Source: BQWY01 sp046351095
GTDB taxonomy: Bacteria; Nitrospirota; Nitrospiria; Nitrospirales; Nitrospiraceae
Direction: 5' to 3'
Assembly (NCBI GenBank): GCA_046351095.1
Contig: JAXLZC010000001.1
Span: 496,001 to 560,000 of the forward strand
Length of the DNA stretch: 64,000 bases
Shown here: positions 51,727 to 60,887 of the stretch, piece after piece
How positions within the stretch are numbered: position 1 is the stretch's first letter
How the letters are laid out: every line of letters starts with the position of its first letter
Translations under genes and position numbers: made by a program
The notes under the pieces: model-generated
Databases searched by the model: none
Seen by the model: the letters and a program-made list of their open reading frames with translations, nothing else
What the model was told of the DNA's origin: nothing

Positions 51727-52090
51727 TTCTGCATTCCTGGCAGGTCGTCGGTTCAGGGTCGGCGTTGTACTCGTCCGACGTGAGCGGAAAGATTTGCTGG
51801 CAGGTCGCGCAGGTGCGAATCTCGAAGTACGGCACACCCTTCTCGTCGATTTCCGTCGGCAGCAACAGTTCGACCGGATCGAAGCCGATGCTCGAACCGT
51901 CCTCGAACTTCACCACGCCGAGCCGCACATTGAACAACTCAAACGTCGCCTCACTCCCCTTCCGTTCGTCGATGTGTCCGACGACATACACCGGCTGCCC
52001 TTTTCGTTTCGTGCGGAGGTCGCGCAAAGTGCGGACCTCGGGGGTGGCAACAGCAAAGCTCCCTGTGGTACTGGTTCCGGCGGTAAACAT
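51722..52090 (-). CDS. Small zinc-binding hypothetical protein
   Basis: AAGGAC lies before the ATG at 52090, giving 122 residues. The C-terminal part has CATCQ and CQECRT separated by about 25 residues (a CxxC pair at each side), a zinc-ribbon-like site. The middle reads KGQPVYVVGHIDERKGSEATF and could be a beta barrel. It is divergent from the ArsC/Spx gene. No family recognised. Confidence 0.65.
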   Translation of the reverse strand: MFTAGTSTTGSFAVATPEVRTLRDLRTKRKGQPVYVVGHIDERKGSEATFELFNVRLGVVKFEDGSSIGFDPVELLLPTEIDEKGVPYFEIRTCATCQQIFPLTSDEYNADPEPTTCQECRT

Positions 52091-52215
52091 GGTGTGTCCT
52101 TCGTGTGTGCGTGTCCCAATTGCGGGCAACAGGCACAGAATGGAATACCGAGATTTCGTCCGTCAAGTCCCGACGAAATCGTACTCGATGATCGATCACG
52201 CAGAGGAGTCCGCAC

Positions 52216-52572
52216 ATGGCGAAGATTACGTTTTATCAGAAACCCACCTGCTCCACCTGCCGCGACGCACTGAAGTATTTAAAGGATGCGGGTGCGGAGG
52301 TCGAGGCGATCAACTATTACGAACGTCCGTTCACCGCCGCGCTGTTGAAGACGCTGTTGAAAAAAGGCGGGTTGTCGCCGCGTGACGTGATGCGCCCAAA
52401 GGAAGACATCTATAAGTCGCTCCAACTCGGCACCAAAACGATGACGGACGACGAGCTGATCGCCGTCATGGTCGCGAATCCCGATTTGATTCAGCGACCG
52501 ATCGTCGAGAAGGGCGACAAGGTGATTCTTGGGCGTCCGGCGGAGACGGTTACAAAGATCCTAAAAGCGTAG
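52216..52572 (+). CDS. ArsC/Spx-family thioredoxin-fold protein
   Basis: MAKITFYQKPTCSTCRDAL contains the redox Cys pair (CSTC) and LKTLLKKGGLSPRDVMRPKE with VEKGDKVILGRP the family pattern. 118 residues. Members include glutaredoxin-dependent arsenate reductases and the Spx regulators; which one this is cannot be decided here. There is no arsenite efflux gene next to it, so a pure arsenic role is not favoured. Confidence 0.85.
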   Translation: MAKITFYQKPTCSTCRDALKYLKDAGAEVEAINYYERPFTAALLKTLLKKGGLSPRDVMRPKEDIYKSLQLGTKTMTDDELIAVMVANPDLIQRPIVEKGDKVILGRPAETVTKILKA

Positions 52573-52643
52573 GGATGACACTGCGGCGTGGGGAAACGGT
52601 GAAAAGGATCCCCACCTCTGACGGGCCTCGTAGATCGACCGGC

Positions 52644-53234
52644 ATGAGGTCACGGTTCACAGCTACGCTGCGTCGGCCTGCGGACGCGCAGAGCGATTGC
52701 CGCGCCTTCGTAATGTTTCCTAAGGCTGTGAGCGATCGTCTACCGAGGCGTGGCCGAACCTCAGTCGAAGGCACCGTCAACGGACGGGCTTTTCTGGCGA
52801 CGCTCGAACCGGATGGACTACAAGGCCACTGGATGCGGCTTGATGATGAGTTTATGACCGCGCTTGGCATTCGGGTTGGCGACAAACTTGTGTTTGACGT
52901 TGCGCCGGTGGAACACGAGCCTGAGCCGGAGGTCCCGACCGATCTGCGAGCGGCACTCGCGGCATCGCCGGCCGCCAGTGCCGCGTGGAATGACACAACG
53001 ACGATCGCGCGTGTCGATTGGATTCACTGGATCACGACCGCAAAGCAGGCTAGGACACGCGAACAACGCATTGCCAACGCCTGCAACATGCTCGCGTCCG
53101 GAAAACGCAGAGTCTGTTGTTTCGATCCGTCGGGCTTCTACAGCAAGGCGTTCAGTGCGCCGCTAGAAGCGACTGAGAGGAAGGTTTCAACGCCGACGAA
53201 GCGCAGGGCGCGATCCGTCCGTTCCACGAAATAG
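52644..53234 (+). CDS. DUF1905/YdeI-like protein
   Basis: The start at 52644 (MRSRFTATLRRPADAQ) opens the DUF1905 beta-barrel region: AFVMFPKAVSDRLPRRGRTS and ALGIRVGDKLVFDVAP. The C-terminal part (about 110-170) contains the YdeI/OmpD-associated helix WIHWITTAKQARTREQRIAN. The combination of the two domains is known from many genomes but the biochemical role is not established. The start has no strong ribosome binding site; an ATG at 52575, just after the previous stop, is an alternative. The C-terminal tail is basic (PTKRRARSVRSTK). Confidence 0.7.
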   Translation: MRSRFTATLRRPADAQSDCRAFVMFPKAVSDRLPRRGRTSVEGTVNGRAFLATLEPDGLQGHWMRLDDEFMTALGIRVGDKLVFDVAPVEHEPEPEVPTDLRAALAASPAASAAWNDTTTIARVDWIHWITTAKQARTREQRIANACNMLASGKRRVCCFDPSGFYSKAFSAPLEATERKVSTPTKRRARSVRSTK

Positions 53235-53306
53235 CCGTCCGACAGGAAGCCCGCGATCAGGCGATCGTCTCGACTCCAATCGGCTCGTCGCACAAACCAG
53301 CTCGTG

Positions 53307-54491
53307 TCACCGTTGCACGGCCAGCTTGCCGGTGGTCGTGTCGATGCAGATACGTGCGCGTCCCGCCGCCACATCCAGCAAGAGGTCGCCGACCAACGTG
53401 CGTCGCCACCCGTCGAGCACCGGCACTGACGGTGGTGTCGGCGAGTCCCGCTCGTCGATGATCTTCTGGAGCTCCGCCGTTGTCGCAAGCAATGTCGGCG
53501 CGATCTCGGATTCCACCGCGCGCGCCTTCAACACCGCCTGCAACAGTTCGACGTGGCCCGCCGACTCCGGCTCCGCTCGTCGCTCCGGCGGCGGCTCGGG
53601 CCACTCCGATTTCGGCAAGGCCAAGGCGGTGCGGACGATGGCCGTCAGCGCCGCGCCATGCCGATCGACCTCGCCGGGATGGAGCCCGCGCAAGCCGCGA
53701 AGGTCCTCCGGTTTGGTCGGCGATTGCCGCGCCAGTTGCAGCAACACTTCATCGCGCATGATGCGCCCGCGCGGCACGTTCCGCCGCCGCGCTTCCGATT
53801 CGCGCCAGGCCGACAGCGCGCGTAACACCGCCGCTTGGCGCGGCTTCAAATTTTCCCAGCCGCGAATTTTTTGATACCGCTCCTGCGTACCGCGATCTTT
53901 CTCGATCACGGCGCTTTCCAACCGTCGAAATTCTTCCGTCGCCCACTCGATCCGTCCCAGCGTGCGCAACCGTTCGAGCAACCAGTCGTAGATCGGCAGG
54001 AGGTACTCCACATCCTCCATCGCGTAGTCGATCTGTTCCCCCGTCAACGGCCGCTGACTCCAATTCGTAAATGTGTGCGACTTCGAGAGCCGCAGACTAT
54101 GGACACGCTGGACGAGTTGCGCGTAGGCGATCTGCGCCCCCTGCCCGATCATGGCGGCGGCGATCTGCGTATCGAAAAACGGACGCGGAATCTGGCCGGT
54201 CAGCGAGGCGATGATTTCCAAATCCTGCCGTCCCGCATGCACCACCTTCAGGACCGACTCGCGTTGGATGATCGACCAGAGGCGGGCCAGGTCACCCGAC
54301 TTCACCAACGTCGGTACGTCGATCACGGCGTGGTGCGTGCCCGTGCTGAGCTGCAATAATTCGAGGCGCGGGACGAACGTGTCTTCGCCGATGAATTCGG
54401 TGTCGAGCGCTAGCCGTGTGACCGATTCCAGCCGGTCGCAGTACGCATCCAGCGCCGCCTGCGAGTCGATGTATTCGCCGCCGGGCCTCAT
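53307..54491 (-). CDS. rnd: Ribonuclease D
   Basis: The N-terminal DEDD exonuclease domain has LALDTEFIGEDTFVPRLELL (motif 1 with DxE), VVHAGRQDLEII (motif 2 Asp) and YAMEDVEYLLPIYDWL (motif 3 YxxxD). The HRDC domain (about 215-290) follows with VLRALSAWRESEARRRNVPR. It trims 3' ends of tRNA and other RNAs. 394 residues is usual. It starts near the convergent DUF1905 gene and downstream of the DnaJ-like gene. Confidence 0.93.
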   Translation of the reverse strand: MRPGGEYIDSQAALDAYCDRLESVTRLALDTEFIGEDTFVPRLELLQLSTGTHHAVIDVPTLVKSGDLARLWSIIQRESVLKVVHAGRQDLEIIASLTGQIPRPFFDTQIAAAMIGQGAQIAYAQLVQRVHSLRLSKSHTFTNWSQRPLTGEQIDYAMEDVEYLLPIYDWLLERLRTLGRIEWATEEFRRLESAVIEKDRGTQERYQKIRGWENLKPRQAAVLRALSAWRESEARRRNVPRGRIMRDEVLLQLARQSPTKPEDLRGLRGLHPGEVDRHGAALTAIVRTALALPKSEWPEPPPERRAEPESAGHVELLQAVLKARAVESEIAPTLLATTAELQKIIDERDSPTPPSVPVLDGWRRTLVGDLLLDVAAGRARICIDTTTGKLAVQR

Positions 54492-54521
54492 CGTGCGCCG
54501 GCCTGCCGCTGCGTGGCCCGG

Positions 54522-55151
54522 TTATTCGTGGGGATCGTAGGGACGGTCGGGGTGGCGTGGGGGTTCCACATTGCTGAGACTCAACGCCTCCTTCAAGAGT
54601 TGATAGGCTTCGATGATGCGGCGCAATTCCGGCTCGTGGCTGCGGTCGCCTTCGTTCGAGTCCGGATGGAGGCCCTTGGCTTTGATACGAAAGGCGCGGG
54701 TCACTTCCAGCAGCGAGCTGCCATCCTCCAGACCCAGGGCCTGGTAGGCTTCGAACGTCGTGCGGATGCCGTCTCGACCGGCGCCGTTGGCCGCCTCGCC
54801 ACCGGCGGTTTTGAGAAAATCGGCGAGGTTAAATTTTTTCTTGCGGCGACGCGGCCGCTCGCGCGCCTCGCTGTCCATTTCGTCCCAGCGGTCCTCCATG
54901 AATTCGAGGCGCGACTCCAGGCGAATGGCGTTTGAGAGGTCGCTGACCTGCGTCAGCTCCTCCGAAATGGAAATGAGCGAAAGCGAGATTTCCTCCAGCC
55001 CCTGCTCGACACGGAAATAACTGTCGGTGCGCGCTTCCATCATGTTCTCGATCGCAAAGTCGAGACTCTGCTCCGAGCGTGTGCGCAACAGGTCGATACG
55101 GCGGCGCATGCCGTCTTGATACTTACGGAGTTTGCGGAAGTCGAAGGCCAT
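54522..55151 (-). CDS. DnaJ-domain protein with N-terminal helical region
   Basis: The ATG at 55151 (MAFDFRKLRKYQDGM) gives 209 residues. Residues about 1-100 are helical and charged (LEEISLSLISISEELTQ), a likely coiled coil. The C-terminal J domain (about 140-195) contains YQALGLEDGSSLLEVTRAFR and the HPD tripeptide (LHPDSNEGD). It would stimulate a DnaK-type ATPase, probably with substrates held by the N-terminal region. It is upstream of rnd in the same direction. Confidence 0.8.
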   Translation of the reverse strand: MAFDFRKLRKYQDGMRRRIDLLRTRSEQSLDFAIENMMEARTDSYFRVEQGLEEISLSLISISEELTQVSDLSNAIRLESRLEFMEDRWDEMDSEARERPRRRKKKFNLADFLKTAGGEAANGAGRDGIRTTFEAYQALGLEDGSSLLEVTRAFRIKAKGLHPDSNEGDRSHEPELRRIIEAYQLLKEALSLSNVEPPRHPDRPYDPHE

Positions 55152-55556
55152 GACCCAGTCTGTGTAACGGGACGAATCGACGACGCGGCGCGGGCGGCAC
55201 TCACACGGAGAGACACACGACAGCAACCCCGGCCGGTCCGTCTTGCGGGCGGCATTCTAGCACAGTCCCTCCACCGCGCGCCTCGCGTTAGCAATGCGTG
55301 AAGACAATCTGTTCTTCTGTGAATTGGGGGCTTGATGGAAGAACGGTCTTAGAACGGGATCAACATCAGGCAGCAGACGGGTGGGTAACGTACATTTCTA
55401 TTTTTTCGGGACCACCTCAGGTCTTGCAATCAAATGTTCTCCTTCTCCCCCTGCTTCGACGGATGGCTACCGGTCGCGGCGCGCATCCCGAAATGCATTA
55501 CCATTCGTATCGCATCGCAAGACCTGGACTGCATTCCTCAATTTAGATCGTTCATA
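55152..55556. other. Interval without recognised gene
   Basis: These 400 bases separate the DnaJ-like gene from a membrane protein gene. Short open frames have no ribosome binding site or family character. The DnaJ-like promoter probably lies near 55160-55260, but I see no clear consensus. Confidence 0.4.
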
Positions 55557-56096
55557 TCAGCGTGCACCTCGAGCATTCTCGTTTCGTACTCTAAAGACTT
55601 CTTTCCAAATAGTAGAAAGCACTCCAGGGTGAGGAAGTGCCGTACAGGAAAATCCCCCGGCATCGGGGAATAAGAACCTACTCAGCCACCCGCCGTAGTA
55701 ATGAAAATCCGTTGCCGTTCCCAGCACCTCTCGGGTGTGTTTGTCCTGAATGACGCGCATGCTCTTATTGATATGAAAAAGAGCGGAGGCTTCTTCCTGT
55801 GAAATAGTTCCACTATATCTATCGGTCAGTTTTTCGACATTCGGCCATCCGTCCTTCAGAAAGTATTCTTCTCCAATCTCAACCCTCTTAATGGCTGTCG
55901 CTTTTGCCTCAGTCACACAGAGGTAATCAAAGTAGAGCTGTCCTGGAATCACATCCCAGGTGAACAGCAGCGCAAACGCCACCAATGTTACGTACTTGGC
56001 GAGTCTACTGTCAGTGCTTTTTCCAACCTGCTTGGCCACAAACAGGGCAAGCCATACATACAAGCCGCCTGCCACGAGGAATGCTAGTCCAAACAT
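55557..56096 (-). CDS. Hypothetical membrane protein
   Basis: A 179-residue protein beginning MFGLAFLVAGGLYVWLALFV, with a second hydrophobic segment (YVTLVAFALLFTWDVIPGQL). The rest (about 60-179) is soluble-looking with FDYLCVTEAKATAIKRVEIG and a Gly/Ser-rich aromatic end. The ATG directly follows the stop of a transposase remnant. Function unknown; the N-terminal membrane pair and long tail suggest a periplasmic or cytoplasmic domain held at the membrane. Confidence 0.6.
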   Translation of the reverse strand: MFGLAFLVAGGLYVWLALFVAKQVGKSTDSRLAKYVTLVAFALLFTWDVIPGQLYFDYLCVTEAKATAIKRVEIGEEYFLKDGWPNVEKLTDRYSGTISQEEASALFHINKSMRVIQDKHTREVLGTATDFHYYGGWLSRFLFPDAGGFSCTALPHPGVLSTIWKEVFRVRNENARGAR

Positions 56097-56226
56097 CTAC
56101 AGCGCTTTTCCCCACTCGGCATACAACGAGGTCAGGTTGATGTGGCCCAGAAAAAGTAGACACGGTGATTGGGCCTCACTCTCCTGCTGTTCAAACTCTT
56201 CCGGGCTCCGATAGCCGAGCCCCATA
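56097..56226 (-). pseudogene. 3' remnant of an IS3-family transposase (OrfB)
   Basis: On the minus strand the frame ends HMGLGYRSPEEFEQQES, then QSPCLLFLGHINLTSLYAEW and GKAL followed by TAG (56099-56097). RHxxLGYxSPEEFE is the hallmark C-terminal signature of IS3-group OrfB integrases. Only about 43 codons remain; the upstream side is lost near 56226. No terminal inverted repeat was found. The TAG is immediately followed by the ATG of the membrane protein gene. Confidence 0.75.
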
Positions 56227-56300
56227 TGCCGTATAGGCAATAGTCTAGGTGATTCTTACAGCCCTTGCTACCAGAGGCGAGACAATTTTAGATTGGCGGC

Positions 56301-59300
56301 ATGACGACACCACACAATCCGACTTCAGGTTCGACACATACACGTCCGGCTAATCGACTAGCTCTCGAGACGAGCCCCTATCTGCTGCAGCATGCCTACA
56401 ATCCCGTGGATTGGTATCCGTGGGGGCCCGAGGCGCTTGATCGTGCGAAGGCGGAGGACCGCCCGATTCTCCTCTCCATCGGCTATTCGTCCTGCCACTG
56501 GTGTCACGTGATGGAGCGCGAATCGTTCGAGGACGAGGCCATCGCCGCGCTCATGAATCGACATTTTGTCTGTATCAAGGTGGACCGCGAGGAACGCCCG
56601 GACCTGGACGAAATTTATATGCAGGCCACGGTGGCGATGAATCAGGGGCACGGCGGGTGGCCGATGACGGTCTTTCTCACGCCCGAGCAGCAGCCGATCT
56701 ACGCGGGCACGTATTTCCCTCCAACGGACCGGTACGGCCGACCGGGCTTCCGAACCGTTCTGTTGAAGGTCGCCGAAATTTGGGAAAAGGACCGTGCGTC
56801 GTTGCGGGAGCAGGCCGGCAAGATGACGGAGCGGTTACAACGCGAGGTGCATATCTCCGCGCCCGTCGCTGTCGGCGATGCGGAGATCGATCGCGCGGTC
56901 GCGCAGTATCGCGAAGAGTTCGACAGCCGCTACGGCGGCTTCGGACAGGCGCCGAAATTTCCCCCGGCGACGGGTTTGTCCCTACTGCTGCGTGTGGCGC
57001 ACCGACGGTCGGATGCCGCATTGATGCAGATGGTCACGAAGACGCTCGATGCGATGGCGGCCGGTGGGATCTACGATCATGTCGGCGGCGGGTTCGCTCG
57101 TTACTCGACTGACGCGAAATGGCTCGTCCCCCATTTCGAAAAAATGCTCTACGACAACGCGCTCCTCGCGAAGGTCTACACCGAGGCCTATCAGGCAACC
57201 GGTCAAGCCGACTATCGGCGCGTCGTACGCGAAACGCTGGACTACATTCTGCGCGAGATGACCGGGCCGGAAGGCGGGTTTTATTCCGCGACCGATGCCG
57301 ACTCCGAAGGTGTCGAGGGGAAGTTTTTTGTGTGGCGCCCGGAGGAGATCTGCGCGGCGGTCGGCAACGAGGACGATGCGCGACGTTTTTGTGCCTACTA
57401 CGACATCACGCCGGGCGGCAATTTCGAGCATGCCAACATTCCCAACACGCCGGAGCCGTTGGCCGCGGTCGCCGCACATCTCAAGATCAGCGAGCATGAA
57501 TTGCAGGCCAGTCTCGATCGCGCCAAGGCCTTGCTCTACGCGGCGCGATTGAAGCGTGTGCCGCCTGGACTCGACGACAAGGTCATCGTCGCCTGGAACG
57601 GGTTGATGATCAGCGCCTTGGCGGAAGCCGGGCGTGTGTTGGACGAGCCGCGCTACGTTGCCGCTGCAGCGCGCGCGGCGGATTTTCTCTGGTCCACGAT
57701 GCGACGCACGGACAGCGGCACATCGGCGGCCGACGATGCAGGCGGTGCTCGACTCTGGCGCACCTATCGTGTCGGGCGGCCGCAGCATACGGCGGTGTTG
57801 GAGGACTACGCCTGTTTGGCCGAAGGGTTGATCGACCTGTACGAAGCCAGTGCGGACGAGCGGTATCTGCATGCGGCATCGTCGCTTGCCGAACGAATCG
57901 TCACCGACTTTCGCGACGAGCAACGCGGCGGATTTTTTACGACCGGTCGCGGTCATGAAGCGTTGATTGTGCGCGCGCGCGAAGGACCGGACGGCGCGAC
58001 ACCCAGCGCGAATGCGGTGGCGGCGTCCGTGTTGGCACGACTGTCCTATCATTTCGATCGGACTGCCTGGCGCGATGCAGCGGCCACGGCCCTGCGGATC
58101 TATGGTCGTGCGATGAGTCGGTATCCGCGCGCCTTCGCGAAGAGTTTGTTGGTGGCGGATTTTCTGTTGGAAGGGCCGACGGAAGTCGCCATCGTCGGTC
58201 GTCGCGGGTCGGCGGATCGTTCGGCGTTGGAAGCCGCACTCCGTGCCGAGTTTCTCCCGAATCGTTTGCTCGCGTTCCACGAGCCGGATGCTGCGCCAAC
58301 TCGCCTGCCGCTTCTTACGAATCGTACGATGGTGAATGGTCAGGCGGCGCTCTATGTCTGTCGCAACTATACCTGCCGTGCACCGATCACCACGCCGAGC
58401 GAGGTGGCGGCTGCGGTACGGGCGACGCCGAATGCAGCAGCCGGAACGACGGATACACAAGCCGCCTCGTCCGCCTCGCGTTCCCTCTCCGGGACCGCCA
58501 TTGTCGGTGCCGCAACAGCCGGCGGGACGGCGGGGTACGCCGTGCGGCAATTGGCGAATGCCTCCCCCACCGCGCCGAATGGTCAGGCCTATACGCAGTT
58601 CGGCTCGACCGGATGGACGACGAGCCGCTTGGGTTTCGGCTGTTATCGCATCGACACAAACGAGGCCGATCACCATGCGGCGCTGACGCAGGCGCTGCGC
58701 GACGGCTGCAATCTCATCGACACGTCGACAAACTATGCCGACGGCGACAGCGAACGGCTGGTGGGGCTCGTGTTGTCGGAGATGATCCGCCGCCACGAGC
58801 TGACGCGCCAGGAAGTCATCCTCGTCTCGAAGATCGGCTACGTGCAGGGACAGAACCATACGCAGGCGCAGGCGCGCGAGCAGGCCGGTCGTCCCTACTC
58901 CGAGATGGTGAAATACGGCGAGGGGCTGTGGCACTGCATGCACCCGGACTTTCTTGCCGATCAATTAAAAGATTCGCTCGATCGGTTGGGTGTGGCGACA
59001 CTCGACGTCTGCCTCCTCCACAATCCCGAATATGTTCTCCTCGACGCAAAACAGCGCGGCGGACGGACGGTGGACGAGACACGGGCCGAGTTTTACGACA
59101 AGCGGTTGTTTGCGGCCTTCACCTACTTGGAAACACAGGTCACGCAAGGACGGCTCGGCGCGTACGGCGTCTCGTCGAATACGTTGACCGCAGGTGCGGA
59201 TGATCCGGCGGCAGTGTCGCTCTCGCGTGTGTGGGATGTGGCCGAGCGTGCGGCGCAGTCGCTGGGACGCGCGTCATCCGCGTTTCGTGTCGTGCAATGT

Positions 59301-60077
59301 CCGATGAATCTGTTCGAGTCCGGCGCCGTTCTGGTTCGGAATACGGGGCCGACCGGGCAGGACACGGTCTTGAGTTATGCTCAGACACGCGGCCTGGCGG
59401 TGCTCGTCAATCGGCCGTTAAATGCGATTCCTCCACGAGAAGGCCAGAAAGGCGGGATCATTCGCCTCGCCGATCCGGAGCCCGTCTCGGCGCCGGTCGC
59501 CTTCGACGCGCAACGGCAGGTGGTCGCACAACTCGAAGCCGAGTATCGCACCACCATCGCGCCGCAGGTGCCGCATGCCGGCCAAGGTTTGCCGCCCAAT
59601 GAGTATTTCCCCTGGGCCGAGGAATTGGCGAAGGTGCGCGGGCAGATCGACGGCCTCGAACATTGGGATCATGTCGAAACGCAGATGATCTCGCCGCACC
59701 TCTCGCAAGTGATTCGCGCCCTCGGTAACGTGCTCCAAGGCGAGCAGGCCGAACGCTGGGAGGCGTGGCGCGAACGCTACGTGCCGGAGTTGTTGCGGCT
59801 TTTGCAGTGTGTCCGCAGCGAAGCCACGACGAAGAGTCGCGAGCGCATGGGCCTGGTTCGCAACGCCTTCGCCGATCGCTTGCCCGCGGAGCGACGTCAT
59901 GAACCGCTCTCACGGCTGGCGCTCTGGGTCTTGGCGAGTACGCCGGGGGTGACGGCGGTGCTCAACGGTATGCGTACGCCGGCCTACGTGAACGACTCCA
60001 TGTCGATTTTGCGATGGGATTTGCTTCCCCAGCCGCTTTGGGTGTATGACTCAATACAGATGTGTCGCCTGCCCTAG
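56301..60077 (+). CDS. YyaL-type thioredoxin-domain protein fused to an aldo/keto reductase
   Basis: The 1258-residue protein has two parts. Residues 1 to about 690 match the DUF255/YyaL family: NRLALETSPYLLQHAYNPVD, then the thioredoxin-like CHWCH (about 66-70), and an alpha-helical toroid with HVGGGFARYSTDAKWLVPHF. A linker (about 690-760) is Ala/Ser/Thr-rich with a Gly-rich hydrophobic core. Residues about 763-1090 form an aldo/keto reductase: FGSTGWTTSRLGFG, catalytic Asp/Tyr in IDTSTNYADG (about 806-815), Lys in VSKIGY (about 843) and His in LLHNPE (about 906). The last 160 residues extend the AKR. Two catalytic families in one chain is unusual; see findings. Confidence 0.85.
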   Translation: MTTPHNPTSGSTHTRPANRLALETSPYLLQHAYNPVDWYPWGPEALDRAKAEDRPILLSIGYSSCHWCHVMERESFEDEAIAALMNRHFVCIKVDREERPDLDEIYMQATVAMNQGHGGWPMTVFLTPEQQPIYAGTYFPPTDRYGRPGFRTVLLKVAEIWEKDRASLREQAGKMTERLQREVHISAPVAVGDAEIDRAVAQYREEFDSRYGGFGQAPKFPPATGLSLLLRVAHRRSDAALMQMVTKTLDAMAAGGIYDHVGGGFARYSTDAKWLVPHFEKMLYDNALLAKVYTEAYQATGQADYRRVVRETLDYILREMTGPEGGFYSATDADSEGVEGKFFVWRPEEICAAVGNEDDARRFCAYYDITPGGNFEHANIPNTPEPLAAVAAHLKISEHELQASLDRAKALLYAARLKRVPPGLDDKVIVAWNGLMISALAEAGRVLDEPRYVAAAARAADFLWSTMRRTDSGTSAADDAGGARLWRTYRVGRPQHTAVLEDYACLAEGLIDLYEASADERYLHAASSLAERIVTDFRDEQRGGFFTTGRGHEALIVRAREGPDGATPSANAVAASVLARLSYHFDRTAWRDAAATALRIYGRAMSRYPRAFAKSLLVADFLLEGPTEVAIVGRRGSADRSALEAALRAEFLPNRLLAFHEPDAAPTRLPLLTNRTMVNGQAALYVCRNYTCRAPITTPSEVAAAVRATPNAAAGTTDTQAASSASRSLSGTAIVGAATAGGTAGYAVRQLANASPTAPNGQAYTQFGSTGWTTSRLGFGCYRIDTNEADHHAALTQALRDGCNLIDTSTNYADGDSERLVGLVLSEMIRRHELTRQEVILVSKIGYVQGQNHTQAQAREQAGRPYSEMVKYGEGLWHCMHPDFLADQLKDSLDRLGVATLDVCLLHNPEYVLLDAKQRGGRTVDETRAEFYDKRLFAAFTYLETQVTQGRLGAYGVSSNTLTAGADDPAAVSLSRVWDVAERAAQSLGRASSAFRVVQCPMNLFESGAVLVRNTGPTGQDTVLSYAQTRGLAVLVNRPLNAIPPREGQKGGIIRLADPEPVSAPVAFDAQRQVVAQLEAEYRTTIAPQVPHAGQGLPPNEYFPWAEELAKVRGQIDGLEHWDHVETQMISPHLSQVIRALGNVLQGEQAERWEAWRERYVPELLRLLQCVRSEATTKSRERMGLVRNAFADRLPAERRHEPLSRLALWVLASTPGVTAVLNGMRTPAYVNDSMSILRWDLLPQPLWVYDSIQMCRLP

Positions 60078-60107
60078 TCGTGCCGTCTCACTGCAAAGGA
60101 GACCTCC

Positions 60108-60668
60108 ATGATCCCTCACCGATCCGCTGCCCTGACGATGTTGGTGGTTGTTGCGGCGCTCTCGCAAGCCGTCGGCTGCGCGAGCCGCTCCACACAAGTC
60201 GGCACGGAGCAGATGGGCGCGAGCGAGGCGAGGGGGCAACGGGCCGAACAGGTCGTCGAGCCGACGGTGAAGGAAGTGCCGTTGGACGTGGCGCGTGCCG
60301 TGCCCGCGTTGCCGCTGCCTCCTGCCGAACCGGAAACCGCCTACCTGCTGGATGTCTTTTTCGATTTCGACCAATCCGCATTACGCATCGATGGGGTCGC
60401 CGCCGTCGAGACGAATGCGCACAGCATCACGAAGGACCAGCGCGTCAATCAGATCGTGCTGGAAGGTCGTGGCGATGAAGTCGGGACCTCCGCCTACAAT
60501 ATGGTGCTGGCTGAACGGCGCGCCCGCGCCGTGAAACGCTACCTCGAAGACCTCGGGATCCCAGGCATGATCAACGTGGTCAGTTTCGGCAAGGATCGCC
60601 CGCTCTGCCTCGAACACAATCCCGATTGTTGGCAGAAGAATCGCAGCGTGCGCTTCACGGTGAAGTAG
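60108..60668 (+). CDS. OmpA/Pal-like outer-membrane lipoprotein
   Basis: Signal peptide MIPHRSAALTMLVVVAALSQ ends at VGC (lipobox Cys about 25). The C-terminal OmpA domain (about 80-186) has LLDVFFDFDQSALR, IVLEGRGDEVGTSAYNMVLAER, ARAVKRYLEDLG and VSFGKDRP. The usual peptidoglycan-binding segment EGHTDxRGTxxYN reads EGRGDEVGTSAYN, so the His-Thr is changed to Arg-Gly while Asp stays. It anchors to the outer membrane and binds peptidoglycan as Pal does. No tol genes are adjacent. Confidence 0.9.
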   Translation: MIPHRSAALTMLVVVAALSQAVGCASRSTQVGTEQMGASEARGQRAEQVVEPTVKEVPLDVARAVPALPLPPAEPETAYLLDVFFDFDQSALRIDGVAAVETNAHSITKDQRVNQIVLEGRGDEVGTSAYNMVLAERRARAVKRYLEDLGIPGMINVVSFGKDRPLCLEHNPDCWQKNRSVRFTVK

Positions 60669-60887
60669 CCGACGTTCGACCCGTCCGTATTCCGTTTCCC
60701 TCCGTACATTCCCCTGTTGTGTGTCGTTTGCTCCTGCGCTGCCGCCGGCGTGCTCTGCGGTCCGCCCGTCTCAGGGTTACACCCGAGAAATGTAACAGCC
60801 GGTTGACGGATCCGTAACCACTCGGTCGGCATCCGTCGGGTATCCTCAGTCAATTTATCTACACAACCAGAATTGAGGAGGGTGTCC

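Noticed and set aside
56982..58964. Leftward frame of 660 residues
   Set aside because: It is antisense to the YyaL-AKR fusion, Arg-rich, and without recognisable motifs; typical of GC-rich shadow frames.
60770..60870. PhoB box upstream of the CBS and PstS-like genes
   Set aside because: Two GTAAC elements are visible but the 11-bp direct-repeat structure of a Pho box is not.
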